Position numbers and translations under genes: made by a program. From CAVRJC01 sp963721435 (GTDB taxonomy: Bacteria > Actinomycetota > Acidimicrobiia > IMCC26256 > DASPTH01): a stretch of DNA of 64,000 nucleotides. The DNA lies in assembly GCA_963721435.1 (NCBI GenBank), contig CAVRJC010000012.1:930001-994000 (forward strand), read 5' to 3'. Within the stretch, counting starts at the first letter, position 1; each line of letters begins with the position of its first letter. A model generated the notes under the pieces. The model saw only the letters and a program-made list of their open reading frames with translations, made no database searches and had not been told where the DNA came from. Of the stretch, positions 28,430-37,267 are shown piece by piece.

Positions 28430-29530
28430 TCACGAAATGCGCACGGGCATCAGCAGGTAGAGGAAGTCAGGGGTGTCGGTGGCACGCAGCACGGCCGGCT
28501 TCAGCGGATCGATCGACTCGATGACGACCTCTTCCGACGCCGCGGCCTCGATGCCGTCGAGCAGGAACTGTGAGTTGAACGCGACCGTGACGTCGGTGCC
28601 TTCGTACTTGGCCTCGACCGCTTCGTGGGCTTCACCGACGTCTTGCGCGGTGGCCGACAGCTCGAGGCCCTCCGCGCTCATCGCGAGCCGGATCGGTGCG
28701 GCGTCGCTGCGCTGTCCGACGAGGCGCACGCGATTCACCGCGGCCTGCAACGCGTCGCGGGACACCTGGAGCCGGTTCGGGTACCCGCTCGGGATGAGCT
28801 GCTGGTAGTTCGGGAACTCACCCTCGATCAGGCGCGTGGTGATCTCGGTGGTGCCGACGCGGAACAGGACTTCCCGCTCCCCGAGCACGACTTCGATCTC
28901 ACCCGACCCCGACAGCGAGCGCTGGACCTCGCCGAGGCCTTTGGCCGCGACGAGCACCTTCTGGCCCTCGTTCAGCATGCTGACGCCCTGGAGGTCACGC
29001 AGCGCGAGCCGGTAGGAGTCGGTCGCCACGAGACGCAGCCCGTTCCCGGACGCGGTGAGCAGGACCCCGGTGAGGATCGGGCGGGCGTCGTCGCGTGACG
29101 CACCCGGCACGACCTGGCGCAACGCCTCCGCAAACGCGGCGGCGTCCACCCGCACGCCGGCTGCAGCCGACTCGGGAAGCCGCGGGAACTCCGACGCCGA
29201 GAGCGTGCGCAGCGTGGTGGCAAACCGGCCGGCTTCGATCTGCACATCGTCGTTGGTCAGCTCGATGTTCACGGTGGGGCCGTCGAGCTTGTGCACGATC
29301 TCCGAGAACAGCCGTGCGGGCAGCACGGTGCTGCCGTCCGAGTCACCGTCGACGGGGACCCGCACGCGGATCGTGAGCTCGAGATCGGTACCGACGAGCT
29401 CCAGCTCGCTGCCGGTGACGGTCAGGCGCAGGCCCGACAGCACAGGCATCGCGCCGGTTCGTGACGCGACTGCGCGTCCTGCGGTGGTGACCGCTTCCGC
29501 GAGGGTGTCGCGTTCGCAGCGGAACTTCAC
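28430..29530 (-). CDS. dnaN: DNA polymerase III beta sliding clamp
   Basis: Ring-shaped processivity factor, 366 residues, GTG start at 29530 behind a strong ribosome-binding site (TAGGAGG). Three repeated clamp domains are recognisable: N-terminal MKFRCERDTLAEAVTTAGRAV, central FAEALRQVVPGASRDDARPILTG, and C-terminal YLLMPVRIS with the family ending. It lies between dnaA and recF as in most bacteria. Confidence 0.97.
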   Translation of the reverse strand: MKFRCERDTLAEAVTTAGRAVASRTGAMPVLSGLRLTVTGSELELVGTDLELTIRVRVPVDGDSDGSTVLPARLFSEIVHKLDGPTVNIELTNDDVQIEAGRFATTLRTLSASEFPRLPESAAAGVRVDAAAFAEALRQVVPGASRDDARPILTGVLLTASGNGLRLVATDSYRLALRDLQGVSMLNEGQKVLVAAKGLGEVQRSLSGSGEIEVVLGEREVLFRVGTTEITTRLIEGEFPNYQQLIPSGYPNRLQVSRDALQAAVNRVRLVGQRSDAAPIRLAMSAEGLELSATAQDVGEAHEAVEAKYEGTDVTVAFNSQFLLDGIEAAASEEVVIESIDPLKPAVLRATDTPDFLYLLMPVRIS

Positions 29531-29742
29531 TCGGGCCTCCTACGAAGAAGCATTGTTCTTCTCGTTGTTGTAGTAGGGGTTGTGCAATTGCGGAAAACGT
29601 TCGTTTTCCCTGGTCGGGACGGTATGCGCTGTCCGTCGGTTGTCCACCGTCTTCCACACCGCACGACAAGCGGGAGCGAGGACTGCGGAGTTATGCACAG
29701 AAGGATGGGGATTGCGAGGTGTCCTCCACAGCATTATCCACT
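29531..29742. other. Candidate replication origin (dnaA-dnaN intergenic)
   Basis: About 200 bp with relatively AT-rich stretches in a GC-rich window. DnaA-box-like 9-mers, all in one orientation, are TTGTCCACC (29640), TCTTCCACA (29650), TTATGCACA (29691), TCCTCCACA (29722) and TTATCCACT (29734, overlapping the dnaA stop). A perfect 8-bp-arm inverted repeat GGAAAACG-TT-CGTTTTCC lies at 29592-29609. The dnaA-dnaN spacer is the known oriC position in Actinobacteria. Confidence 0.6.
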
Positions 29743-31131
29743 GCTCCCCAACCGGATCCGTGCCATGAGCTCGTTGACCTGGTCGAAGATCACGTGTCGT
29801 TCGGTCATCTGCTGCTTGATCTTGTCGACCGCGTACATCACCGTCGTGTGATCGCGGCCACCGAACACCTCGGCGATGCGTGGGTAGCTGTAGTCGGTGA
29901 GCTCACGGAACACGTACATGCCGATCTGACGTGCGGTGACCAAGGGCCGGCGGCGGCTCTTCCCGCAGAGGTCCTCGATCGTCCAGCCGAACATCTTGGC
30001 AGTCTCGTCGAGGATGAGATCCGGGGTGATGACGCGCGGTGTGGTCGGTGGGAGGAGGTCCGCGAGCACTTGGTGCGCGACCTCTTCGGTCAGCGTGGCG
30101 CGGTTGAGGCTCGAGTAGGCGGCGACGCGGATCAGGGCGCCTTCGAGCTCGCGGATGTTGTCGCTGATGTTGGTGGCGATGAACGCGAGCACTTCGGGTG
30201 GAATTCCACCGAGATGCTCGGCCTCGGCCTTCTTGCGGAGGATGGCGAGCCGGGTTTCGAACTCCGGTGGTTGCACGTCCGTGATCAGGCCCCACTCGAA
30301 GCGGGTGCGGAGTCGGTCCTCCAACGCGGCGATCGACTTCGGTGCGCGGTCGGAGGAGATCACGATCTGGCCGCCCTCACCATGGAGTTGGTTGAAGGTG
30401 TGGAAGAACTCCTCCTGGAGCTCCTGGGTGCGTTCGAGGAACTGGATGTCGTCGATCAGGAGCACGTCGAGGTCGCGGTAGCGCCGCTTGAACCCCGGCA
30501 TGGCCTTGGCGCGGATGGCGTCGACGAACTCGTTCATGAACGTCTCGGTGGACACGTACCGGACGCGCTTGTTGCGGAAGACGGTGCGCACGTGGTGGCC
30601 GATGGCGTGGAGCAGGTGGGTTTTCCCCAGGCCTGCGGGCCCGTAGATGAACAGAGGGTTGTAGGACCGACCGGGGCTTTCGGCCACGGAGAGTGCTGCC
30701 GCGTGCGCGAACCGGTTCGAGGCCCCGATGACGAACTGGTCGAAGGTGTAGCGCTCGTTCAGCGTGCCGGACGCCCACGCGGCGAAGGCCTCGTCGGGCG
30801 CGGCGGTGCCGAGCTGCGAGGGCGCGAGAACGGGATCGACGAGCGGGAGCGGCGGCGCCGGCGAGCCGAGAACGGGGTCGCGGACGTCGGTTTCGATGAG
30901 CAGCTCGAGCTGCACGGTCTCGCCGGTGACGTCACGGATGGCATCGGTCAGCATGCCCGAGTAGCTCGAACGGATCCGCTCTGCGGCAAGGGAGCTCGGG
31001 ACCGACAGCATCAGCACGTCGTTCGCGAACTCCACCGGGCGCACCCCGTGGAACCAGGCGGCCCAGGTCGCGGGCGCGAGTTGCGCGCGGAGAGCGGCGG
31101 CTCCCTGGTCCCAGATTTCGTCGGCCGTCAC
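29734..31131 (-). CDS. dnaA: Chromosomal replication initiator DnaA
   Basis: A 465-residue initiator ATPase. The start chosen is GTG at 31131 (VTADEIWDQGAAALRAQLAP), which gives the normal domain I; a longer open frame upstream is low-quality. The AAA+ domain has Walker A GPAGLGKTH (about 164-172), Walker B LLIDDIQF and sensor motif TRFEWGLITDVQPP. Domain IV has the DnaA-box-binding signature GGRDHTTVMYAVDKI (about residue 425). Divergent from rpmH. Confidence 0.97.
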   Translation of the reverse strand: MTADEIWDQGAAALRAQLAPATWAAWFHGVRPVEFANDVLMLSVPSSLAAERIRSSYSGMLTDAIRDVTGETVQLELLIETDVRDPVLGSPAPPLPLVDPVLAPSQLGTAAPDEAFAAWASGTLNERYTFDQFVIGASNRFAHAAALSVAESPGRSYNPLFIYGPAGLGKTHLLHAIGHHVRTVFRNKRVRYVSTETFMNEFVDAIRAKAMPGFKRRYRDLDVLLIDDIQFLERTQELQEEFFHTFNQLHGEGGQIVISSDRAPKSIAALEDRLRTRFEWGLITDVQPPEFETRLAILRKKAEAEHLGGIPPEVLAFIATNISDNIRELEGALIRVAAYSSLNRATLTEEVAHQVLADLLPPTTPRVITPDLILDETAKMFGWTIEDLCGKSRRRPLVTARQIGMYVFRELTDYSYPRIAEVFGGRDHTTVMYAVDKIKQQMTERHVIFDQVNELMARIRLGSSG

Positions 31132-31511
31132 GGCGCCCCAGCCTCCTCTGTCCACAGGAGCGTCCACAGGTGTGGAGATCGATGGACGATGCAAACGCGC
31201 CGTCCTGAAATTTGCGTCGGGTGGACCCCGCCGCGTGGTCTCCGTGTCGGCCTGGTCAAGCCCCTGGGGGCCCGCCGGGGAAGTTCGCAAACGGCCAGGC
31301 CGCAGCCGTGCGAGGCGCGCAACGTAGCACCCGCGCGCACTGTCCACAAGGGGCGGAATTCGCTGCGGCAGGGCGCGGGACAGGCCGCGAGCACGCCGTC
31401 TTCCCCCGCGTTGCGCCTGGAATCGGGCGGCCTCTACACTGAATCGTTCGTCGCCTCCCGCGCGGAGCTCCGATTCGCTCCGCGCGCGGCCACCTCGAGG
31501 AGGCCTTTCGT
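31132..31511. promoter_or_regulatory. dnaA-rpmH divergent regulatory region with DnaA boxes
   Basis: No gene in 380 bp. DnaA-box-like sites are CTGTCCACA (31148), GCGTCCACA (31160) and CTGTCCACA (31340). These could serve dnaA autoregulation or form a second part of the origin. Promoters for dnaA (minus) and for rpmH (plus) should lie here but no clear -35/-10 pair stands out. Confidence 0.55.
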
Positions 31512-31646
31512 TTGAAGCGCACCTTCCAGCCCAACAATCGCAAGCGCAGCAAGACCCACGGCTTCCGCGGCCGGATGCGGACGCGCGGAGGGCGAGCGGT
31601 GCTCCGCGCCCGCCGCGCCCGCGGCCGGAAGCGTCTCTCCGCCTGA
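31512..31646 (+). CDS. rpmH: 50S ribosomal protein L34
   Basis: A 44-residue basic ribosomal protein starting with TTG (MKRTFQPNNRKRSKTHGFRGR…RKRLSA). The sequence matches the L34 consensus including the NNRKRSKTHGFRGRM core. Preceded by GAGGAGG. It overlaps the probable rnpA start by 4 nt. Confidence 0.97.
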   Translation: MKRTFQPNNRKRSKTHGFRGRMRTRGGRAVLRARRARGRKRLSA

Positions 31647-31972
31647 TCTGGCGCATTCGCGACCGTGCAAGCTTCGAGGCCCTCGCTCGGGCCCGCCGGC
31701 GCAGGGCCGGCTCCATTACGCTGCGGTTCGTCCACGACGGCTCGGCCGTGCCCCCCGCGTGCTCGTACGCAGTGGGGAAATGGGCAGGTTCGGCTGTGAC
31801 CCGCAACCGGATCCGGCGGCGGCTCCGTGCCGCGGTCGCGGGCGCGGCCGACGAGCTCCAGCCGGGCGGGCTGTACCTCTTCAGCACCGACCCGGGGGTC
31901 GAGTCCGCCGAGTTCGCGGTCCTCGAGTCGTCGGTCGCCACGCTCGTGCGACAGGTCGGGGAGACGCCATGA
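31643..31972 (+). CDS. rnpA: Ribonuclease P protein component
   Basis: Protein cofactor of RNase P in tRNA 5' processing. The open frame contains RIRDRASFEALARARRRRAG, then CSYAVGKWAGSAVTRNRIRRRLRAA, where the RNRIRRRLR signature binds RNA. No ATG, GTG or TTG precedes RIRDRASF, so the start is probably the CTG at 31643 overlapping the rpmH stop. A GTG at 31748 would delete the N-terminal third. The stop overlaps the yidD start by ATGA. Confidence 0.85.
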   Translation: MIWRIRDRASFEALARARRRRAGSITLRFVHDGSAVPPACSYAVGKWAGSAVTRNRIRRRLRAAVAGAADELQPGGLYLFSTDPGVESAEFAVLESSVATLVRQVGETP

Positions 31973-32304
31973 GGGCACCGACGGCCTCCCCCACGACCAC
32001 GCCGGCGGCCACCACGCCGGCAGGGACGCTGCCGGCCCGGGCGCTGATGGTCCCGATCCGAGCGTGGCGGCTGATCAGCCGGTACCTCCCGCCTCGCTGC
32101 CGGTTCTACCCGTCATGCTCGCAGTATGCGCTCGAGGCGCTTGCGACCCACGGCGCTCGGAGGGGCTCGTGGCTGGCGGTGCGGCGGGTCGGGCGGTGCC
32201 ACCCCTGGCATGAAGGCGGCCTCGACCCGGTGCCGGAGCCGAACGTACGTTCGCAATCGAGACGAGCCGTCGCGGTCGCGGCGGAAGAGAGCAGATCAGC
32301 ATGA
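31969..32304 (+). CDS. yidD: Membrane protein insertion efficiency factor YidD
   Basis: A 111-residue protein with the YidD core ALMVPIRAWRLISRYLPPRCRFYPSCSQYALEAL, RVGRCHPWHEGGLDPVP. The paired cysteines in CRFYPSCSQYA are the family hallmark. It acts with YidC at the membrane. An N-terminal Thr/Ala/Pro-rich extension of about 28 residues is unusual. It overlaps both neighbours by 4 nt. Confidence 0.95.
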   Translation: MRAPTASPTTTPAATTPAGTLPARALMVPIRAWRLISRYLPPRCRFYPSCSQYALEALATHGARRGSWLAVRRVGRCHPWHEGGLDPVPEPNVRSQSRRAVAVAAEESRSA

Positions 32305-33401
32305 TGGTCTTCGCCAACGGCGGGTCACCGTTCGACCCGATCTACAACTTCTTCGGGTCGATCCTCGCCTTCTTCTACGGCTTGGTCCCGAACCTCGGGG
32401 TCTCGATCATCATGCTCACGGTCGTCGTGATGCTGGCGCTGTTCCCGCTGACCGCCAAGCAGGCGAAGTCGATGATGGCGATGCAGCGCGCCCAGCCGGA
32501 GATCAAGAAGCTCCAGGCGAAGTACAAGGGCGATCGCCAGAAGCTCAACGAAGAGATGATGAAGTACTACCAGGAGAACAAGATCAACCCGCTCGCGGGT
32601 TGCTTGCCCCTCCTGGTGCAGATGCCGATCTTCTTCGCGCTGTTCCGCGTGATGCGCACCCCGTACCAGCACGTCCCGTCGAGCTCGTCGCTCTACGCGG
32701 CGTTCTGCACTCCCTCCGGCGCGAACCATGCCGTCAATCAGACGTTGTGCGGCAAGGGGAACCTGCCAAACCCGCTCTACTTTCTCGGCATCGACCTCTC
32801 GCAGAGCGCGACCGGCGTGACGGGCGGCTTCCTCGACGCCCTCCCCTACTTCATCCTCGTCGGCCTGGTGATCCTGACCGGTTTCCTCCAGGCCCGTCAG
32901 AACCGGCGCAACTCGCCGAACATGACGAACCAGATGGCGATGATCACGAACATCCTCCCGATCGCCTTCGGCGTGTTCTCGCTGCAGTTCCCGGCCGGCC
33001 TGGTGCTCTACTTCCTGGTGAGCAACCTGTGGCGGCTCGGGCAACAGGAGATCATCCTGCGCAAGATCACCAGACCGGGGATGGCCGCCCATGCGGCCGC
33101 GTCGGGTGGCGCGATCGACGTGAAGAGCGAAGCGGCCCCGGAGACCCGGGGCCCGGGTGGCCTGCGCAAGCTGTTCCAGCTCCCGGCCGCCACGAATGGC
33201 GACGCGACGAGTGGTGGCGCCGGCAACGGCACGAACGGGGGATCCGGCAAGCCGGATGCGACACCCACGAAGTCCTCGGGACCGGGGGGATCCGCCAAGG
33301 GCACCCCCCCGAGTGGGACCGCCAAGTCCGGTGGTAGCGGTGCTCAGCAATCGTCCAGCGGGCCGTCGGGTCGCCGGAGCAAGAAGCGAAAACGGCGATA
33401 G
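32301..33401 (+). CDS. yidC: Membrane protein insertase YidC/Oxa1
   Basis: A 366-residue insertase with five hydrophobic segments. Family features are IIMLTVVVMLALFPLTAKQAKSM, the coiled hairpin QPEIKKLQAKYKGDRQKLNEEMMKYYQE, and NPLAGCLPLLVQMPIFFALFRVM. The Gly/Ser/Pro/Lys-rich C-terminal tail (about 280-366) ends in SKKRKRR and probably binds ribosomes or RNA. Co-translated with yidD. Confidence 0.96.
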   Translation: MMVFANGGSPFDPIYNFFGSILAFFYGLVPNLGVSIIMLTVVVMLALFPLTAKQAKSMMAMQRAQPEIKKLQAKYKGDRQKLNEEMMKYYQENKINPLAGCLPLLVQMPIFFALFRVMRTPYQHVPSSSSLYAAFCTPSGANHAVNQTLCGKGNLPNPLYFLGIDLSQSATGVTGGFLDALPYFILVGLVILTGFLQARQNRRNSPNMTNQMAMITNILPIAFGVFSLQFPAGLVLYFLVSNLWRLGQQEIILRKITRPGMAAHAAASGGAIDVKSEAAPETRGPGGLRKLFQLPAATNGDATSGGAGNGTNGGSGKPDATPTKSSGPGGSAKGTPPSGTAKSGGSGAQQSSSGPSGRRSKKRKRR

Positions 33402-33445
33402 CCGGCAGAGCCATTCCGCCCATCGGCGGAGACGGGTGTGGTCCC

Positions 33446-34420
33446 ATGGAGTGGGTGGAGACAACAGGACGGACGATCGAGGCGGCACTCGACGCGGCAC
33501 TCGACGAGCTCGGTGTCGACGAGAACGACGTCGAGTACGAGGTGCTGCAGGAGCCCAAGACCGGGCTCTTCGCGCGCTTCGGCGGCGGTGAGGCCCGGGT
33601 TCGTGCCCGGGTGAAGCCGATCTCGCGGGAGAAGCCCGGCGAGCGCCAGCGCCGGAATCGGCGCGGCTCGAGCTCACGGTCCCGATCGGACGCACCCGCG
33701 GGTGATGCCGGTGCGGCCGAAGGACGGGCGGGCACGCGCCCGGGTGGTGGTTCGCCGTCGTCGCGATCGCGGCGGCGTGGCGGCAGCGGCGGTGGCGGTG
33801 GCTCGCGCAACGCGGGTGGTTCCGGCACCGGCACCGGCACCGGCAAGTCGACCGGGAACGGCGACACTCCGAAGAAGTCCGGCCAACGCGCAACGACGAG
33901 CGCGCGCACACAGCCTCGTCGAGAAGTTGAGGGGAACACCGTGGAAGCAACCGAGCACGAGGTGCCGATCGAGGAGCAGGCCCAGGCGGCCGAGGACTTC
34001 ACCCGAGGACTGGTCGACGCGTTCGACCTCGGTGCTCAGGTCGACACCGTCATCGGCGACGACACGGTGCTGGTCGAGGTCACCGGCGACAACCTGGGCC
34101 TCCTCGTCGGCCCCCGTGGGGTGACCCTGACCGCGATCGAGGAGCTGGTGCGCACGGTCGTCCAGCGTCAGACCGACGGCCGTGGCGCACGGATCCACGT
34201 CGACGTCGCCGGATACCGCGCCAAGCGCCGGGACGCGCTCGAGGAGTTCACGCGAGCGCTCGCGGCAGAGGTCGTCGAGAGCGGGCGTCCGAAGCGGCTC
34301 GAGCCGATGTCGGCGTCCGACCGTAAGATCGTGCACGACACCGCGGCCGAGATCGACGGCGTCGCCACCGAGTCCGAGGGCGAAGACCCTCGTCGTCGGG
34401 TGGTGCTGCGCCCGGCGTGA
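33446..34420 (+). CDS. jag: Jag/KhpB-like RNA-binding protein
   Basis: A 324-residue protein. A Jag_N domain (1-55: MEWVETTGRTIEAALDAALDEL…FGGGEARVRARV) is followed by a long low-complexity linker (60-190) rich in Arg, Gly, Ser and Thr. A KH domain (VEVTGDNLGLLVGPRGVTLTAIEEL) and an R3H domain (RPKRLEPMSASDRKIVHDTA) end the protein. It forms an RNA-binding partner of YidC-linked insertion in other bacteria. Ends overlapping rsmG by 4 nt. Confidence 0.93.
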   Translation: MEWVETTGRTIEAALDAALDELGVDENDVEYEVLQEPKTGLFARFGGGEARVRARVKPISREKPGERQRRNRRGSSSRSRSDAPAGDAGAAEGRAGTRPGGGSPSSRSRRRGGSGGGGGSRNAGGSGTGTGTGKSTGNGDTPKKSGQRATTSARTQPRREVEGNTVEATEHEVPIEEQAQAAEDFTRGLVDAFDLGAQVDTVIGDDTVLVEVTGDNLGLLVGPRGVTLTAIEELVRTVVQRQTDGRGARIHVDVAGYRAKRRDALEEFTRALAAEVVESGRPKRLEPMSASDRKIVHDTAAEIDGVATESEGEDPRRRVVLRPA

Positions 34421-35058
34421 CCGGCACCGGCCTCGACGCGCTCGTCGCCGAGGCGCAGCGTCGAGGTTTCGTCGGGCCAGGGCCCGTCGGCCGCCAGCTC
34501 GAGCACGCGGCGGATCTTGCCGCGATGTTGGACCCGTCGGCCGGCCGGATCCTGGATCTGGGCTCCGGTGGAGGACTTCCCGGGCTCGTGGTCGCGGCCG
34601 CATTCCCGGATGCGTCACTGGTGTTGCTCGATGCCCAGCACCGACGGTGCGAGTTCCTCCGCGAGGCAATCCAGGCCCTGGGCCTCGGTGATCGGTGCGG
34701 AGTCGCGGAGGGGAGAGCCGAGGAGCTCGCCCGCGATCCGGAGCTGCGAGGCGCGTTCGACCTGGTGACCGCGCGATCGTTCGGCCCACCTGCGACAACC
34801 GCAGAGTGCGCAGTCGGGTTCCTGAGCGCCGGTGGGCATTTGGTCGTGACGGAGCCCCCGGCTGCCCCACCGTCGGCGCAGCACGCCTCGCGCCATCGGT
34901 GGCCACCAGAAGGGCTGGCGTTGCTGGGCCTCGAGCCGGCCGAAGCGATACACCGTGGGGGGGCGACCGCGGCAAGAATGATGCTCCTGGAGCCCGTTTT
35001 GGAGCGCTGGCCGCGTCGCGTGGGAGTACCATCCAAGCGACCGCTCTGGACGGCCTAG
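34417..35058 (+). CDS. rsmG: 16S rRNA (guanine-N7) methyltransferase RsmG
   Basis: A 213-residue methyltransferase from the GTG at 34417. SAM-binding motif I is ILDLGSGGGLPGLVVAAAFPD, and the family motifs LLDAQHRRCEFLREA and DLVTARSFGPP follow. It modifies G527 (E. coli numbering) of 16S rRNA. It couples to jag by a GTGA overlap and stands immediately before the parS sites and parAB. Confidence 0.95.
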   Translation: MTGTGLDALVAEAQRRGFVGPGPVGRQLEHAADLAAMLDPSAGRILDLGSGGGLPGLVVAAAFPDASLVLLDAQHRRCEFLREAIQALGLGDRCGVAEGRAEELARDPELRGAFDLVTARSFGPPATTAECAVGFLSAGGHLVVTEPPAAPPSAQHASRHRWPPEGLALLGLEPAEAIHRGGATAARMMLLEPVLERWPRRVGVPSKRPLWTA

Positions 35059-35065
35059 TCGAGAC

Positions 35066-35079
35066 GTTCCACGTGGAAC
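35066..35079. promoter_or_regulatory. parS site 1
   Basis: GTTCCACGTGGAAC is a perfect 14-bp palindrome matching the ParB-binding consensus with a compensated C/G change. It lies between rsmG and parA, near the origin. Confidence 0.85.
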
Positions 35080-35107
35080 GTGGCCCGATCTTGACAGCCC
35101 GTTGAGG

Positions 35108-35121
35108 GTTTCACGTGAAAC
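35108..35121. promoter_or_regulatory. parS site 2
   Basis: GTTTCACGTGAAAC is a perfect match to the canonical palindromic parS. It is 42 bp from site 1 and about 70 bp upstream of parA, so ParB may also affect parAB transcription. Confidence 0.93.
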
Positions 35122-35189
35122 GTTCTTGACCCGGACGACGTCTTGGTTGACGATGGCCCCTCAGGGCTGACTCCCTACTTGGATGGTTG

Positions 35190-36359
35190 ATGGCCGACGA
35201 CATGCACGATCAGCGCCAACGTCGACGCCTTTTCGGGCGTCGACGAAGCGAGTCCGATCCCAACGAACCCGTGTCGCCGCCGCCTGAATCGGAGCCCGAA
35301 TCCGTGGTCGAGTTCGCGCCGACACCTGACCTTCCCACCACCGAACCAGCTCCTGCGGCCGAGTCCGAGCCCGAGCCCGAAGCGCTCCCTGTCAGCGCGG
35401 CGAGCGAACCTGCCGCTGCCACACCTCGACCCGAGCCGATTCCGGAGCCCGAGCCGGAGCTGGAGCCGGAGCCCCTTGCGGTCGCCGAGCCCGAGCCCGA
35501 GTCGGAGCCGGAGCCCGCTGCGGTCGCCGAGCCCGAGGCGGACGACGCCACTGGCCAGACCGAGGCGATGGCTCCGCTCGTGCTCCCACGAATCATCGCG
35601 ATCGCCAACCAGAAGGGCGGCGTGGGGAAGACCACCACCGCGGTGAACCTCGGTGCCGCGCTGGCCGAGGCCGACTTCAGGGTCGTGGTCGTCGACCTGG
35701 ATCCCCAAGGCAACGCCACCACCGGCCTCGGGGTCAACGCGCGCGACGTCCAATACTCGATCTACGACGTGATCATGAACGACACCCCGGCAATGGACGC
35801 CGTCGAGCCCACGAGCCTGAAGAACCTGTTCGTGATCCCCGCGACCCTCGACCTCGCGGGAGCGGAGATCGAGCTGGTCCCCGCCTTCAGCCGTGAGCAG
35901 AAGCTCAAGCGGGCGCTCGACACCATCCGGGACGACTACGACATCATCATCATCGACTGCCCGCCGTCGCTCGGCCTCCTGACCGTCAACGGCCTGGCCG
36001 CCGCCGACGATGTCATCGTTCCGATCCAGTGCGAGTACTACGCGCTGGAGGGCCTCGGGCAGCTCCTCCGGAACGTCGCGAGCGTCCGTAGCGTCCTGAA
36101 CCCGACGCTCGACGTGCGCGGAATCGTCCTGACCATGCACGACACACGGACGCGCCTCGCCGATCAGGTCGAGACCGAGGTACGCGAGCACTTCGGGGCT
36201 CGCGTGTACAAGACCGTGGTACCCCGGACGGTCCGGCTCGCGGAGGCGCCGTCGTTCGGTCAACCGATCATCGTCTTCGACCCGACGTCGAGGGGCGCGA
36301 AGGCCTACCGGAAGCTGGCGAAAGAGGTGAGCAGTGGCGCGACGCGGCGGACTGGGTAA
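35190..36359 (+). CDS. parA: ParA chromosome-partitioning ATPase with long Glu/Pro-rich N-terminus
   Basis: A Walker-type ATPase that moves ParB-parS complexes. The start chosen is ATG at 35190 (MADDMHDQRQ); TTG at 35187 is possible. Residues 20-130 are an unusual disordered stretch of repeated Glu-Pro/Ala words. The ATPase domain starts near 134: IIAIANQKGGVGKTTTAVNL (deviant Walker A), VVVVDLDPQGNATTGLG and IIIIDCPPSLGLLTVNGLAAAD. C-terminal KTVVPRTVRLAEAPSFGQPI is typical of Soj/ParA. Ends 26 nt inside parB. Confidence 0.95.
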   Translation: MADDMHDQRQRRRLFGRRRSESDPNEPVSPPPESEPESVVEFAPTPDLPTTEPAPAAESEPEPEALPVSAASEPAAATPRPEPIPEPEPELEPEPLAVAEPEPESEPEPAAVAEPEADDATGQTEAMAPLVLPRIIAIANQKGGVGKTTTAVNLGAALAEADFRVVVVDLDPQGNATTGLGVNARDVQYSIYDVIMNDTPAMDAVEPTSLKNLFVIPATLDLAGAEIELVPAFSREQKLKRALDTIRDDYDIIIIDCPPSLGLLTVNGLAAADDVIVPIQCEYYALEGLGQLLRNVASVRSVLNPTLDVRGIVLTMHDTRTRLADQVETEVREHFGARVYKTVVPRTVRLAEAPSFGQPIIVFDPTSRGAKAYRKLAKEVSSGATRRTG

Positions 36360-37236
36360 GGGGCTCGGGGCGCTCATCCCACCGGGGACCGAGTTCGCCG
36401 TCACCGAGCGTGGCGGGCTCGAGATGCTGCCGGTCGCGTCGGTGCGGCCCAACCGGTACCAGCCTCGGGAGTACTTCGACGAAGACGCGCTCTCGGCGCT
36501 CGCGGAGTCGATCCGCGAGGTGGGCGTGCTCCAGCCGATCCTTGTCCGGCCGCTCGGTGACGGGGAGTACGAGCTCGTCGCGGGCGAGCGGCGCTGGCGC
36601 GCCGCGCGGCGGGTCGGGCTGGTGACGATCCCCGCGCTCGTGCATGCGACCGACGACTCGGCCGCGCTCGAGCACGCACTCGTCGAGAACCTCCACCGTG
36701 ACGATCTCAACGCGCTCGAAGAGGCCGCCGCCTACCAGCAGCTCATCGAGGACTTCGGCCTCACCCACGACGAGGTCGCGACCCGGGTGGGTCGCAGCCG
36801 GGCCACGGTCTCGAACACTCTCCGGTTGCTCCAGCTCCCGCCGTCGATCCAACGCGCGCTCCAGGAGGGCAAGCTCTCGATGGGCCACGCCCGGGCGCTG
36901 CTCGGCACCCCCGACCGCGCGTTCCAGGAGCAGCTCGCCAAGCGGGCGATCGACGACGACCTCTCGGTCCGATCGGTCGAAGAGGCGATCCGGGAGCACG
37001 AGACCGGCGAGCCCGACGCGACCCCGGATCCCGAGAAGGGTGACGCTGCGGAGAGCCGCCGCCGTCTCCGACCGCCGGGCCTGGTCGAGCTCGAGGAGCT
37101 GCTGGGCGACCGCCTCGACACGCGGGTCAAGATCAGCATGGGGGTGTCACGCGGCAAGGTCGTCGTCGAGTTCTCGACCCTCGAGGACCTCGAACGCATC
37201 TACCGCGTCATCGTCGAGGGCGGTCCCGAAAACTAG
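36334..37236 (+). CDS. parB: ParB chromosome-partitioning protein
   Basis: A 300-residue CTP-dependent clamp protein from the GTG at 36334 (MARRGGLGKGLGALIP, the ParA-stimulating N-terminal motif). The ParB/Srx domain shows NRYQPREYFDE and GERRWRAARRVG; the HTH has DEVATRVGRSRATVSNTLRLLQLP. The C-terminal dimerisation domain is LVELEELLGDRLDTRVKIS…RGKVVVEFSTLEDLERIY. Convergent with the cwlM-like gene, 31 bp apart. Confidence 0.96.
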   Translation: MARRGGLGKGLGALIPPGTEFAVTERGGLEMLPVASVRPNRYQPREYFDEDALSALAESIREVGVLQPILVRPLGDGEYELVAGERRWRAARRVGLVTIPALVHATDDSAALEHALVENLHRDDLNALEEAAAYQQLIEDFGLTHDEVATRVGRSRATVSNTLRLLQLPPSIQRALQEGKLSMGHARALLGTPDRAFQEQLAKRAIDDDLSVRSVEEAIREHETGEPDATPDPEKGDAAESRRRLRPPGLVELEELLGDRLDTRVKISMGVSRGKVVVEFSTLEDLERIYRVIVEGGPEN

Positions 37237-37267
37237 TTGCACGCGCAAGAAAAGCGTGACGCGCCGG

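Noticed and set aside
37240..37262. Possible terminator between parB and the cwlM-like gene (CACGC…GCGTG)
   Set aside because: The stem is only 5 bp with a long loop and no T-run; too weak to list as a feature.
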